From Campylorhamphus procurvoides (lineage: Eukaryota > Chordata > Aves > Passeriformes > Dendrocolaptidae): DNA of 64,000 bases. The first letter of the stretch is position 1. Each line of letters opens with the position of its first letter. A program made the translations under genes and the position numbers. The stretch lies in NCBI GenBank assembly GCA_013396655.1, contig WBMV01000267.1, forward strand, positions 1,966,333 through 2,030,332. Direction: 5' to 3'. A model generated the notes under the pieces. That model searched no databases, was not told the origin of the DNA, and saw only the letters and a program-made list of their open reading frames with translations. Positions 39,031 to 52,300 of the stretch are shown piece by piece.

Positions 39031-42000
39031 ATCTCTTTTAGACTTTTTTAATACACTTGTCACCATGGCATATTTGTTTTCCTTGTACATACTCATCCTC
39101 TTAGAATGCACTTTTTTTTCCCCCATGGTAGGGATTTTTGTTGCTTTTTAAGTGGGTGGATATGAAGATCAGAAATTCAGGAGAAAAAGAAGCATTTCAG
39201 CAGAACATTTCAGCATTTCAGCCTTCTGGGAGGTTGCTGATTATTGAAATGCTTTTATTGAGAGGAAGATTTTGCAGCATTTTCTAATTCTGGTCAGACT
39301 CTCCATTCACCATATTTCTTCTGAAGCTGCTTGTGCAGACAAATATCCTCACCAGGACTGATCTGTTCTCAGCTCAAAGTACATTCTGCATAATCTCAGA
39401 GCTGCAGGAACTGCCACTGTGTTTTGTAAGATGAGCTTGATATTGCTGGGGAATGAGATACTCAACTGCCTTGAGTATTCTAGCAGGTGTTGGGAATGGA
39501 CAGCGAATGGACAGTGTTAAAGCAGAGCTGCCATGCATTTGTCTGCCTAAAACCAGATGGGGATCTCAACCCTGGACACCATCTTTCGGCATACATGTGA
39601 TTTACAGCAGTGTGCAGTGAAACACAATAGCATAACCAGGAAGATGAGTGTGGAAGAAAGCCAAGATATTTCCCTGGGTGATAGAAATGGAAGGACATGT
39701 TGCTTAGAAACTGAGATTGGATGTCAGAGCATGGGAAGGCAATTACCTCCTGTGTGGGATATGCCCTACAAGGCATTTGGTCACCATTGGGAGTGCTAAC
39801 ACAGGTTGACAGTAGTTGCTACTACTATAATTTAGTAAATAAGAAGACTAACATAGGATTCTTCATATTCTGAACTTAATCTGTTGGTTTGAGAGTTGAG
39901 GACCTACACATTTTTAGTCAACAGTTAGAAAAAGTTCTCCAAGGAACAAATAACCCATTCTACCCTGTGTTTCCCTCTAGGAAGATAGCCAGATGAGGTT
40001 GAGGACTTGGCAATTCTAATCTGCCAATGAGTGTGTTAGAACTTGATCCCTGCCAAGGTCAAGTTCTAGACCTCCTAAGAGTGGGAGTCTGTTCCAATTC
40101 TAATCAGTGATTCTTGACTCAATTACTTCTACTCTAACTAACCATTCTTTTAACAGTGATGGTTCTGGTCTGTTTTCCAGGATTTCAGCCAAGACTGTGG
40201 CCACTATCATGATCCTTAAGAAATATTAATTGCTTATTTGTCTTTGGCCTCTGTCTAAAGACATCTCTTGATCATAAATGAAGAATTAATTTACAAGATA
40301 TTTTGAAGGCAGACACAAGTAAGCTTTTAGCTGGAAACTCTGCAGTCCCAGATGGTGCAACATCAGGGTAGTACTGCAGTAATAATCTTGCAATTTGTAG
40401 CACTGTCATTGTAGAAAGGAGAAAAAAATTGCAAAAAGAAGTCAGATCTGTCAGCTTACAAATAACTCATAAACATAATTCCAGGTTAGAGAGGCACTTT
40501 TCAAACATAAATGTATGAAGGTGCATCCAACTTTACAGCATTAAATCATAGAGATTATAATGTCAGAATTGTTGATTATCAATAAGATCAAGTATTGTTG
40601 CCATAAAACTCATCCTGGATCAGTCTGCTAGCTGTGGAGGAATGAAGAGAATGGATCTGGAGTCATCTGAATGAGGGTGTTCTGATTTCTGAAGTTTGAG
40701 AGCCCTTATACAGACTTTGGATAGTAAACATCTTTTGGTGCAAAAAAGGGTCATCAATAAACTTCCAGTTTTAGCAATCTCACTTCCTTTAGTTTCCTCA
40801 GTTGCTATTTTTCCAGGCAGCCTTTGCCAGGAAAGTGGCTAACAGTGCATTGTTTCTCATCTGAGAGATCTTCTCTTGACCTTCCTAGGCCACCCGTGTT
40901 AGAAGAGGTCCCTGGACTCTGAAATCTGGTTCTAGGCTGGGAAGCTTGGGGAATTCATGGTTTGTTCCCCTCCAGTTCAAAACCCATTCATGTGCCTGCA
41001 TATTTGTCTGGTTTCTGCAGAGTACTCAAGACATCCCTGTGGACTTCACAAACTAGTTAAAGTTGCAACTCTTATGTACCCTGAAATAGCTCAAGCACAG
41101 CTTGGAACGCAGTTTATTTCCCCAAAGATGTGTGTGCAGGACAAGGATAGCTCAGCTAACACTAAACCTTCCTGAGTATCGCCATGGGACTTTTAAATGC
41201 TTCTCCAGCTCCTGGAGAGATGCAGAAAGATGACTCCAGTTTAGCATCTCATCCAAAAAGCAGTAAGTAGTTCTGACAGTGCAAGTCTCCCTAAGAGCTG
41301 TATGGAAGAGTCAGACTTGGATGTGAGCCCAGCCTTAGAGCTGTGCTGAAACTCAAGATTTTTGGGTCCTAGAATGACTTCAGGCAATCCATACTCTGAC
41401 AGATAGGGACTGTGGGATTTGGAGTTACTGTCAAGGAAATTATTCCGAAAATTATTGGTGGGGAAAACGGAAGAGGGAACAATGGTGATTATTTGTTGCT
41501 ACAAAGATAGGTGAGGCCTGTTCAGGGCACAAAGGCAGGCTTCATTTCTTAATCTGGTCACTCTGACATGTCCAGAGAGCTTTACATTGTGAGGAAAAGA
41601 ATAAAAGGCTTGCTCTATGAATAGCTCATATATCAGAGTGGGGGAAAATAAGATCAGCTTTAGGTAGTTTGACTTTATTATTCATTGCATTTGCCTGGAG
41701 GCCTCCATCAACTCTCCAGCCTTGTGGTGCTGTGCCAACAACTGCAAACACAGCCCCTGCCCTGGAGCTATCACAGCCCGGGATTATGGCAGGGTGAGGA
41801 GGGGACACCCATCCAGAGGTGTGAGGCAGGGAGATATTGGTGTGACAGACACATTTGCATGCCATCCACAGCCCCAGCCACATTCCTCCCCAGGCTCTGC
41901 CAGCCAGCAGTGCTTCCTGGGATTTGTGGCAGAGGTAAAGCATAAAAGAGGATTTGATAGAAGACAAGAGAGTACCTTGTGGGGAGATTTTTACCATGAT

Positions 42001-43870
42001 TTAGAGGGCAGGCTGTGAGAAAACATAAAAGTGTCTCCAGGAGAAATGACAGAATCTGTTATCTTTAGTGAGAGAAGAAAGTTTTCTGCTGTGACAGAGT
42101 ATTAGATTTAAGAATCAAGGAGAGGCCAAGGAGTGAAGAAGTTTAGAGGTAAGGGCTTGAGCTTTTCTCCCAATCCCACAGAAATATTTATAGTATCAAA
42201 ACATGTGCTATCAAGATGAAAAAATGAAAAGTCAGTAACAGAGCTTTGATGTTTGTTAGCTGGTGGGGATCTTGAAAAAAAAATCCATTGTGTTCAACTT
42301 CATTACAGAAAAGAAGCTATAAATTCTCTCCGCTTTCCTCATGAATGATCCCCCAGGGCAGCTGGGGAGTCAGGATGTTCCAGCTTTCACCCACATGTCA
42401 CTTTTCACGCTCATCCCACCGATTCCTCATAACCACCACTGCGGCTTTGAGCACACCAGTGAAATCACCACTGAAGGCTGCTGTGCAGGTGCTGTGTAGT
42501 TCCAGCCCTGGTCTGTACTTCCAGTTTTCAGGTGCCCTTGGGCTAGCATCTCAGAAGGGCAGAAATTAATATCTATGTTATATTTCAGGAAGAGAGGCCA
42601 AGGTGTGAGATTAGAGGACAGCGAATGATCATGAATAAAGTTCTGCATTGGTAATTTGTGTATAGGCAAATACTAAATCAGACCAAATCCTGTATGGTTA
42701 TCTCTGCAAGAGCAATGCTAAATCTTGTTTTCCCAAAAGAACAGTCTCTAAAAATTATTTCACCCTGCTTCCTGTTTTTGTGATATATAAGGATGCCAGT
42801 ACTCTAATTAATCCCCTCTTGACTCTGCTCATTGATGCTGTAACTTCATATAGCAGCATAGTTACACACTGAACAACCTGAAATTTTAGCTTCTTACTTA
42901 CTTGAATTAATGGGAGCAAACTATTCCTCTAGGGCTGTACAGGAGAGACAGGTTATAGAGCATGTTGAAAAGAAAAATGTTAGCCAGCAATTTAGTTGTA
43001 ATTCTGAAAAGGAGTTTGTGCTCATGAAAGAAAAAAAGGTTGTGTGCCTGACCTTCCTGGACATGGAGTGTCCCGAACTTTCACTGTGAAAGCACTGAAG
43101 ATTGAGTCCCCACTGAACCAGCTAAAGCAAACACAGCACACAGTCCCTTTGAAGTTCTGTGCACGCTCCCCAGTGCTTTGCCTGCCCTCAGCTGGGATCT
43201 TTCTCTTTGTAGCAAGAACTGTTAGTGTCTAATTTGTGGTGGGAAATGTGGTTTTGAGGGGGTGATGCAACCCCTGAACTTAGCTTTGCCTTGACAAAAG
43301 CACTTTTATCATCTGCACACTGTTAAATTTTTGTATTCAGTAAAGTGCTCTCAGTGTTTCCTGGAGCACAGCTCGTGGGACATTGAAAGGGGAACAGAGG
43401 TGCAGTCTGGAAAATGGGGGCGAAGTTTACTCTGAGTTTGGACTCCAGTTCCCACTCAGAGTTTAAATGCCTGCACTCTGCATGTGCTCCTGTCAGCCCT
43501 GGAGCTGGAATCACAGAAATGCCCAGGAAAGCAGGCAGGAGAGCTTATGACCCCTGTAACTCAGAATCATTCAAACGACAGACAGTGCACTGAACAATTC
43601 CTGACTGCAATCCCATGGTTTGTCCTCATTTCCCATAAAGCACATATAGTTTGCCATGGTTATTTTCAGGCTCTAGGGAAGCAAGTTGCTTGAATCAGAC
43701 ACCACATCCAGCTGTGCAGACTTCAGGAAAGCCATTCAGCAGACTTCAGCAGAGATGGATCAAATGGCTTGGCTTTAAAAACCTTACCCGGAGCAGGTAA
43801 GTCACTGCTGGATCTTGCACGTCAAACCAGAAACATCCTTCCCCAGACTTGGGAGACACAGCCTGTGCCT
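39031..43870. other. Intergenic sequence before NICOL1
   Basis: No gene supported. Contains a CATTTCAG-rich patch at about 39190-39254 and a GC-richer patch at about 41690-41950, both without a recognisable product. Confidence 0.6.
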
Positions 43871-43871
43871 C

Positions 43872-43990
43872 TTTAAATCTGCACTGTGTGCTGCAGTGCT
43901 CTGCATTGTTGCCATGGCAGAAATCTCCCCATAGTAATAACCTCTTTCAGGGAAGGTTAAAAAGAGACAGTGCACATGCTCAGAAATGCT
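43872..43990 (+). promoter_or_regulatory. NICOL1: NICOL1 promoter with RFX-type X-box
   Basis: A TTTAAAT box at 43872-43878 is followed 36 bases later by GTTGCCATGGCAGA (43908-43921). This palindrome matches the RFX X-box consensus GTTRCCATGGYAAC at 12 of 14 positions. An ATGCTCAG element follows at 43976. The same three elements in the same order and similar spacing precede the second NICOL1-type exon near 63.0 kb, which is the main reason to regard them as functional. RFX factors drive ciliary, neural and germ-cell genes. Confidence 0.6.
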
Positions 43991-44060
43991 GCACTTGTTC
44001 TCTTAGCAGTTTGCAGCGGCCATTTCAAAGAAACCATCACAAAGACAAGAGAAAGATCAG
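43930..44060 (+). other. NICOL1: NICOL1 noncoding exon 1 (5' UTR)
   Basis: The 3' edge is the donor GATCAG|GTACTGG, with the last exon base at 44060. The 5' edge is unknown and set by eye after the X-box. The matching exon of the second copy ends with the same GATCAG|GTACTGG. It contains an upstream ATG at 43976, whose frame would run through the splice into the coding exon and stop shortly after the NICOL1 ATG. Confidence 0.55.
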
Positions 44061-46158
44061 GTACTGGTATTTTTTCCTTTGTTAAAGGGGATGACTTTTC
44101 TCTTTCACAGAAGTCCATGCACAGATCTGTCTCCGTTCCCAGTTGCACTGCAGAGAGAGACCGCCCTTGAAGCCTGTCATGATTATTCCTTGCAAAATCC
44201 CATGGAATAACTAAGAGGCAGGAGTTAGATGTGATTTAAGGTGATTGCTGCACTCGGGGAGCAATTGTTTTGCACAGCTGATCTGACTCTGGGGTGGGTG
44301 ATGTGTAAGGTACCCTAAAAAGTTTACCAGCATGCCTGCTTTGTTTTGCTGAACCTTTGTAGTACTCAGCTATGAGAACAGCCTCCGCTGCTACTGATCA
44401 GGAGGATTCTTCATCAGGTACTTTCAAAAGAGGCTGGTATTATCCTAATGTACTGTTACTTGGAGACACTGCTGCATCCCGTTCCAAGGACTTTGATTGT
44501 ACTGGTTTTGATTGCAGATCACCATTAACTGAAACAGAAAACCCAAGCCACTTGTCATGGTATTAATCCCTTTATTTTAAGGATTGTAGAAATAAGAAAA
44601 AGATCACATCAGATCTAAATAGTGGGTGGGATAGGAAACCCAGTTATGAGGTTATAGAAATTACATTGCCAGATCTTTTTGTTGCTGTGGGCTCAAATAC
44701 ATCTGCGAGTCCACACGTACATGCTTGTCTCTTGCCTCTGAACCACTCCCTACTCTTATGTTTAGGTTGAGGTGCACAGGAAGGGGGTGTGTGTAATGCT
44801 GCTCCTTTCCTGGATGAATTGCTGGTTTGCACATGCTGCAGGTGTTTGTACAGATTTTACAATTTCAGATTAGCTGTATCGGAAAAGGTGGGCTGCATGT
44901 ATCGAAGAACAAGCTTGTTCTGTTCTGTGTTTGTGGCAAGATGGGGAAAACCCTTTCCTTTCCTGCCTCCCTCTATTCTCGTTACTAAATGTGAAATACA
45001 GTCTGTTCGGGGGAGTGCTGTACTCTTGCATTCAGTACATGCAGATTTGATGCTCTTACACAATATCTTTTGCTTAGTATGCTCCAGTTTAAAAATCAGA
45101 AAGAGCTAGAATGTTGTCTTGCTTTCCCACATTTAGCTGAAGAGATTTTTCATGTTCATTTTGCTTTATTGCCATAACTTAGCCTTATTTGATTCTTTCT
45201 TTCTTCCACTTGAGTGTACAGGAATGAAAGGTAAACTTTGCTGAACTAAGGACCTCCCTAACAGTTGCCATAATTCTTGACACTTGGATTGAAATCTCTA
45301 ATAGACAGTTGCAGCTTGAGCCAGTCCTCCTTCATCTGAACAGTTTACCTGTTGGGTCAAGAAAATACTTAATTTGAAACCTGTGTACTTATAAAAACAG
45401 TTACCTCTGTGTGAAGGGGAGCTGTTGCTGAATCAGATTCAGGGCATTGTGTGGCATGGTGTGGCCTGGCTGTGGCATTCAGGAACAAATGGATGGCTGC
45501 AAATAATAGTCTAAAGCCCAGATTAGGAGGGAAACAGAAGGTCAAAGAGCTTTGATACATTTACCTTTAGAAGTTCTACCTGTGAATTTGTGAAGGTTTA
45601 TCAAAAGTATTTTCCTTCATCTGCTTTCATAAAGGAGTAAGTTTTTGTGTCACTGTGGTGTGCATTGCTAATGTTATCTTTAGTTATTGTCCTTGTAAAA
45701 AGAGGGTGCATCAGTAAAACAAGCCAGAGGGTAAAGACCTTATGTCCAGGTTATGGTCTATGTCAGCCAGCTCTGTAATCCCTGCAGTTTTGATCTCAAG
45801 GGCTAGCAGTGAACCAGCTTTTCAGATTCATGTGCTACTCTCGGTCTGTGTAATTAGAAAAAAGCCACAGAGCAGGCAAAGGTTTCTGGCATCCTGGCTT
45901 GCAAATGAAACAAAAAACTCTATGTGGACTTCTGATCTTGTCCTTCATGTCTAGGGATGTTCTTTCCCATTTGGGATTTATGTGCACTGCTGTAAAAGTG
46001 CAAAAAAGTTTTGTCCATACTCTAGATCTGATACTTTGTTTTCTTTCAGAAGAAGACTGCCAGTGCTTTAGCCATCAGAAACATTAATTTCTGTGTAAGA
46101 AAACCTTTGTGTCTGTAGTGTTCCTCACTCTAACTTGTTGATGTCTCTTGATAAACAG
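44061..46158 (+). other. NICOL1 intron 1
   Basis: About 2.1 kb between the noncoding exon and the signal-peptide exon. The acceptor is ATAAACAG, with a modest pyrimidine tract. No repeat or RNA gene recognised. Confidence 0.5.
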
Positions 46159-46177
46159 AGAAGCACCCATTCCCAAG

Positions 46178-46301
46178 ATGCTGGCACCCTGCCTTCTGAG
46201 AAGAGCCGTCCTTACAGTTCCTTTAGTTGTTGTGGTTGTACTACTCTTCATGGAACCTGTTAAAGCTGACCAAGGAGCAGGAACAGCCATACCAGCTGAA
46301 A
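46178..46301 (+). CDS. NICOL1: NICOL1 copy 1 coding exon 1 (signal peptide)
   Basis: Encodes residues 1-41 plus one base: MLAPCLLRRAVL, the VVVVVLLF core, then DQGAGTAIPAE. The donor is GTATGT at 46302, and the split serine codon is completed by the next exon. Confidence 0.92.
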
Positions 46302-49300
46302 GTATGTACCAGCCTGCAGCCCCCCCATACAACCCCTACTGTAGTTTTCATGTTGCACTACTTCACATCACTGAAGCTTGTCCAAATAATTCAAACTATT
46401 TTGGACATGTCTTGTGTACATTGTTTTAAAACCACAACTTAATAGCAGTGTTGTTTTGCTCCTGCATCCAAGGCTCTCCATTCTCATATCTTTGTCTCCT
46501 GCCTATTGCTGTCTTGCTTCTACCTGAAATCTACCACTGTTCTGCACCTTTTATTTTTGTACAGCCCTTCCACCATGTTATGGCAGGAATCACCTTGCTT
46601 GCTTTTTGGAGACATTACTGAGACTTGCTCTTTTTCAACTGACATTGGCTGTTCATTATATTTCGTTTTTGAGAATGCTTTCTTTATTAAAGTAATTATT
46701 GTTTATTAAAAAAAATCACAATGAATATGCCAAGAAAGCATTTTTCAACACCTGGTTCTGTGACTTTCAGCTAATTCTCATTTGCTGATTTGTGTTGAGT
46801 GTATTTTACATTATAAACATAATGACAGGTCTGTGCATTGAGTTGTTGATGTGAAAACTGCTGTTCTCCTCTTTTGTCTAGTGCAAACATAGTAACTCTA
46901 AAGTTGGGTGATGGTACAACAGTGAGAGAGTAGGTCTTTAATACTGCTCAGTGGTTTTTTCTCTCTCTTTTTGTCTCTTTTTCATAGCGAGTTAAAGAAT
47001 TTGGCAGGCTTTTTCTCTCCAGTAGGCAAAATTCCTGTTTGCTGGTTAGCACACAGATCATGAGCTGGAAGCTCACACTCCAGCTTATCAGAGGCATGTA
47101 GTAATCAGTCCAACATCGAGTGTTTGCAGAATGGTCTGACAGACACTGCAAGATTTTCCAGCCTCAGTCTAGGTTTCATCCTTTCTTCCTTACCAGACCT
47201 CAGAGAGCAAAGTAAACCTGCACTCAGAATTTCTCACTTGCACAGTATTTCCAGTGAAGTTGTCAGCGAGGCTCAGGCACTGAGAGGCAAATAAGAACAT
47301 ATGCACAGCCTGATGATTCAAAGGCATTTCATCATGTCTATATTTGTTCTGTCTTGGTACTGCTATCTGTTGGGGCACAGCCTTGTATTACATGATGATC
47401 CAGGCACAGCAAGCCTTGTGGCCTTCAGTCTGCTTGTCTGGATCTGGGAATATTCTCTTAAACACTGCAGTAAGTCCAGGTTGCAGCAATTCTGCTTACC
47501 AGTAGTGCCCACTAAATGACAGGGCATTTTGCTTAGACAAAGCCATATCATATTCAAAGTTAGAGGCTAAGTGGTCTGTCTTTGTGACATTGTAGTCAGT
47601 TTTATTTCATTAGCTCTCTATTTAGAGCTCAAGTTTGTCATATGAGGAGACAAGATCTTCCAGGGAACAGATTCATGGTTTCAGAAGTAATTTTTGAAAA
47701 ATCTGAAGATAAGGTTGAAAATGTGCTTGAGGTTAGTGAGCAAAATTAAAGACTCAAGTTATGAGTTTAGTGTATTCATGCTATGAACTGTCACAAGGAT
47801 GAGTGGAACAGCAATAAAGAAGGAAGAAAAAATTTAATGCAAATTTGTTGAAGTAATTCTTTCGTCATTGAGAGACTGTGTGGACTATCCAGATGGACCA
47901 TTTGTAATAACCTAGATTGTTCAAGAGTACCTACATGTGTACACACTCTGTGGATTCTTTTCTGTAGCTCTTTCTGATACTCAAAATCACTGTTTAATCC
48001 TTCTAGTTAACTCTTCATGCCATATAGTCATGATTCTCTACTAAATGCTCTCCCAAATGCTCTCCTAGGCCGTCCCTGTGTTGATTGTCATGCATTTGAG
48101 TTCATGCAGAGAGCTCTGCAGGATTTGAAGAAGACAGCATATAATCTAGACACACGGGTAAGGACACATTAAATTTCTTCCTTTTTACTATTTTAATATA
48201 GAAGAAAATGCTGTGGATAGAAGTAGATAAGGTAGATGGATTTTGCAAAAACATTCAGTGAGCTGTACTGTCCTGTGTTCTAAGGTGAGACTGGTTAATT
48301 GCATTGCACCTCTCTGTGCAATTACCTGTGGAATTCTTGTGCCTTGGGGTTCCTGCATACCAGGAAGTACAGGAAAGAGTGAGCTGACCATCCTCAGCCC
48401 TGTACCCTTCTCTTGCCAAGTTACAGCCATTAGTGCTGCTCTTCTCATTCCAAATGCTTTGAAATTCCAAACCTTTGTTTTTATGTTAGAAGGAGTAAGG
48501 TGAAAGTATCATTTATATTTATTATCTGAAAGGAGAGAGGCAGCTCAAACAAAAAGCCTACTAAAATAAAATACTCCCCTGCACATGCTTTTACCCCTGG
48601 GGAGATGCTAAAGGAGGAAACATCATCCATAGATAGTTCTTACATTTCTCTGATTTCATAATGATGAAAAATGCTACAAAATAGAAGAGCATAGGGAATG
48701 AAACTTGTTTGGCTTGCAGTCAGTGTGCAGAATTTGCCAAGGTTGGTATCTTACTTCTGGGAGGGAAGTGGAATCTTTCTCTTTGTGCTGCAACCCACAA
48801 TCTGTGCGTGGCTGTGTCCCAGCTACTGTCAGATGGAGGTATCCCAGGAGGGTGGCTCTGTCCCCACCTGCTGTGTACCCTTGAGCTGACGTGCTGTAGC
48901 TATACTCTTGCACAAATTTTTCAACAGAAGGCACTCAAACTCTTCTGTTTTTCTAATCCATGGTCAAGGTTGTTCACAGTTCAAAGCCTGTGAACTGGCA
49001 TCTTTGAAGAATGGTTTGAGGTAACTTTGAGCAGGGTCCTTGACATTTAGATTAAAATGCAAGTGCAGGAGTGAAGATGCCTTGGATTGTGACATAGTAC
49101 AAAAAAACAAACAAACATTCCAGCAGAAGCAGATTGGTATGTAGCACATTTACAGCTAAACAAAATCTGTTCAATAATTACAGGTCAAATGTATTTTGGG
49201 CTTCATGAAGAAATCTTTGCTAATGAATACATCTTTTGTATACAGTCCAAACAAGATGTTCAGATTGTGCTATAAAGTGGTTCTAGCACATCTTTTGCTT

Positions 49301-52300
49301 CTTTTGCAAACCTTTGAACTTTTCACCAGAATTTGTACATCTTGATTCAAAAATATCTCAACTCCTAAAATCTTCTCTGGGTGTCTGGCTATGGCAGTGA
49401 CCTTTATGAAACCTTCAGCTTGCAGACTAAGAGAGAAATTTTATAAAACCAAGACATCCAGAATAGGAGGAGCAATAAGAACACCAAAGATAGCAACTCT
49501 ATTTCAATACTTGGTAAAAAATAAAAATAAAAGAATGTGAAAAAGATAAAATGATAACAGAAAAAAGTCAGTTGAGTTCAATGTCCTATTGTAGATTTGA
49601 CAGCATGCCTGAAAATACAGCTCCATGATATAGTCTCACCAAAACAAACCTATCAGTTCCATGTCACTTTAAAATCTACATAGTCGAGTCTATATTGCGA
49701 TCCTTCAGCTCCCCTGGTTGGGACAGGCCTATTCCAGTCATTAAGCTAGGAGTTCTGCCTACACCTTCAAAAGACTTGGAAACATTTAATAGTTGAGGAC
49801 TTCTTGGAACAGCCTTCTGGGGTATTTTAATTCTTATTTTTATTATTCATCTGTGGCCCAATTTGATGCAAACTGAAAATTTTAAGACTGTAGCTTCCAG
49901 CCACATACATATTTCACGTTTGACTATTTTAGTCTGTTTTGCTGCTTTTTGTGGCAAATATTTCGGTCCCTGAAAATACAATTCCCTTTGTTAATATTCC
50001 CACTGGATACAATCATTTCCTGAAAAACCCTCTCTTGTTTGCAGGCAAGATTGTTAGAAGATGACTAAGCAGCTTCTAACTGTGTTGGAGGGGTAGAGAT
50101 TGCCAAAAGAGAGGAATTTCTCATTTAACTCCTCCTGCACATCTCACCCTGCAGTTCTGTGCAGGGGAAACCATATAGTTTTATTGCACAGCTCAAGAGC
50201 TTTCACACTTAATTTGGCCCTGTGCTGATCTACGTGGTGTCTCACAAAGCAGACTGACTCTAGCATAGGTCACACACCCTTTTATGGAGGCCATAGGTTG
50301 TATCTCCTTTTCCAAAACCGTATGTGTTTGGAATCTGAACTGATGTGAAGATCCCTTACTAACTGTCAGGCTGGCTGGATTTTACTCATGCAGCAAGAGA
50401 AGGGTCACAGATCACCTTTGAGAGTCTGGCTTCTACCCATACATATACCACATCTGTTTACCTCTCTGTGTACTGTTTTCCACCCTTTTGTTGCTGCTGG
50501 CCCCTTGGAGCAGGCTGGATTAGTTGTTTTGGCAGTGATAACTAACACTGGGCAATGTTTTCTGGGGATATCTGTGATTCACCACTCGGCCAAAGTGCCG
50601 TGTGTGGCAGGTGCAGCTCTGATCATGACCTGGGGAGAGGGGTCTCATACTGCTGGGAGGGAGCTGCTGCCATCAGCACCGTTCAGCCAGGTCACAGCCA
50701 GCTCCCTACAACATCTAAAAGCTGCTAAAGACAGGGCCCAGCACAGAGACAGCCATGAAACAAATCCTGGAAAACAAATCCAGTCCATGGGCTGCATAGA
50801 TCGCTCTAAGTCTGCATGATCGGCACTTATTTTCAGAACTTCAGCTCATTTTTCAGAGTTAGCCAGTGGACATTACATTACAACTTTAAAGGGCTCAGGA
50901 ACTGCATTTTTAGCTGGAACTTAACAGTTTTTTTGTAGGTTCAGAATTTGGACCCTGCTTGGCATTTTTGGTGGGTTTGTTTTGCTTTTTTTTCTTGTTT
51001 GTTTTGTTTTGGTTGGTTCCTTGTTTGTTGTATTGGTTTAGTTTTGTTTTATTTTTTTAAAACATGCTTTAACCTACCAGGGAATAATATCAAATCTCTG
51101 TACAAAGAGTTTTGTGATCATGCTTTCAAAATAGTCAGGAAATCTGTATTTAGTGCCATTCATTTTGTTCTTTATTGCTTTCTAAATTGTCGATAGTTGT
51201 TTGTAACATTTAAAGCACATTAAGTTAGATGTGACCCTGAAAATAAAAATAAAAGCCTGAAAATGTTATTAAAGATATGTAAAATAGTAAGCAGCCCTGG
51301 AGCTTAGCTTCAAAGATGTTGGCATGCTGTCAACCTCCCTTATTCAAACCATTGTAAATTATATCAAAGGGATGGTTAGAAGGTGGTGACTGAGGATCTT
51401 TTCAATGATTAGAAAAGCCTGATCAGATCTTTCCAGTTTTGCAGGGTAGCTGAAACAATCAAAAGTGATTCCTGATTTAATATAGAACCACAGGGCTGTG
51501 TCTGGTGATTTATCATCTGGGGAAAGAACCCTGAGCAGCAGATAGCTTTTCCTGCACTAAGAAGGCAAGTGGAAAGCAGGATGTTTCAGCCCAGCCCTGT
51601 TCTAAATGCCTTTAGCTGATGTGGGTCAATGGATAACATCGGTTTTAAAATACAGCCTTTTATCACATGGCAACTCCATCTCATACAAAAATCACAACTC
51701 AGGAAGATTAAGGATGGATTTGACTGGCATTTAGAGCTGGTGGTCTCCTTTTCTTTATGTAGCTGGTTACACCAATAGGAATTAATTTGGTGAGTGGACT
51801 TCCCACACCTACTGTGGCCCATGATAGTAAGGAGGAAGTCCTCTCTTGGATCAGACTGGTTCTCAGATGCAGCTTCAGCTCATGAACTGAGGTGAAGATA
51901 TAATGTCTATGTCAAACATCTCTGTGCTCCATCATGCATCTACTGAAGCTACAAATGCTCCAGGCAGCCAGGAATGTCAAAGTATGTGTGTGGTCAAGAA
52001 GAAGGATTCCCAAATTTCCTTATGCAACCCTGCTATCCTTTCCCTCAGCCCTTTCTCAAACAGGCAGGCTGAGATGGGGCAGGCCTTTCTGAGCACACCC
52101 AGAAATTCCCAATCCACCCTCACTGCTCCAGAAACAGGGACCTGGGAGCAGCAGTGATCTCCTCATATTGATGAACCTCAGTTCAACTGGAAGACCTCTG
52201 CTTTTACCAGTTTGGGACCCCTTTCCTTAAAGCAGCCAGGAATCGCACCACATGTTTGACCTGTGATGGCTGTAGGCCAGCTTGGCACCTCTTGTCTTAG

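Noticed and set aside
50388..50819. 143-codon plus-strand open frame
   Set aside because: Inside the last NICOL1 intron; no recognisable motif and composition like the surrounding intron.
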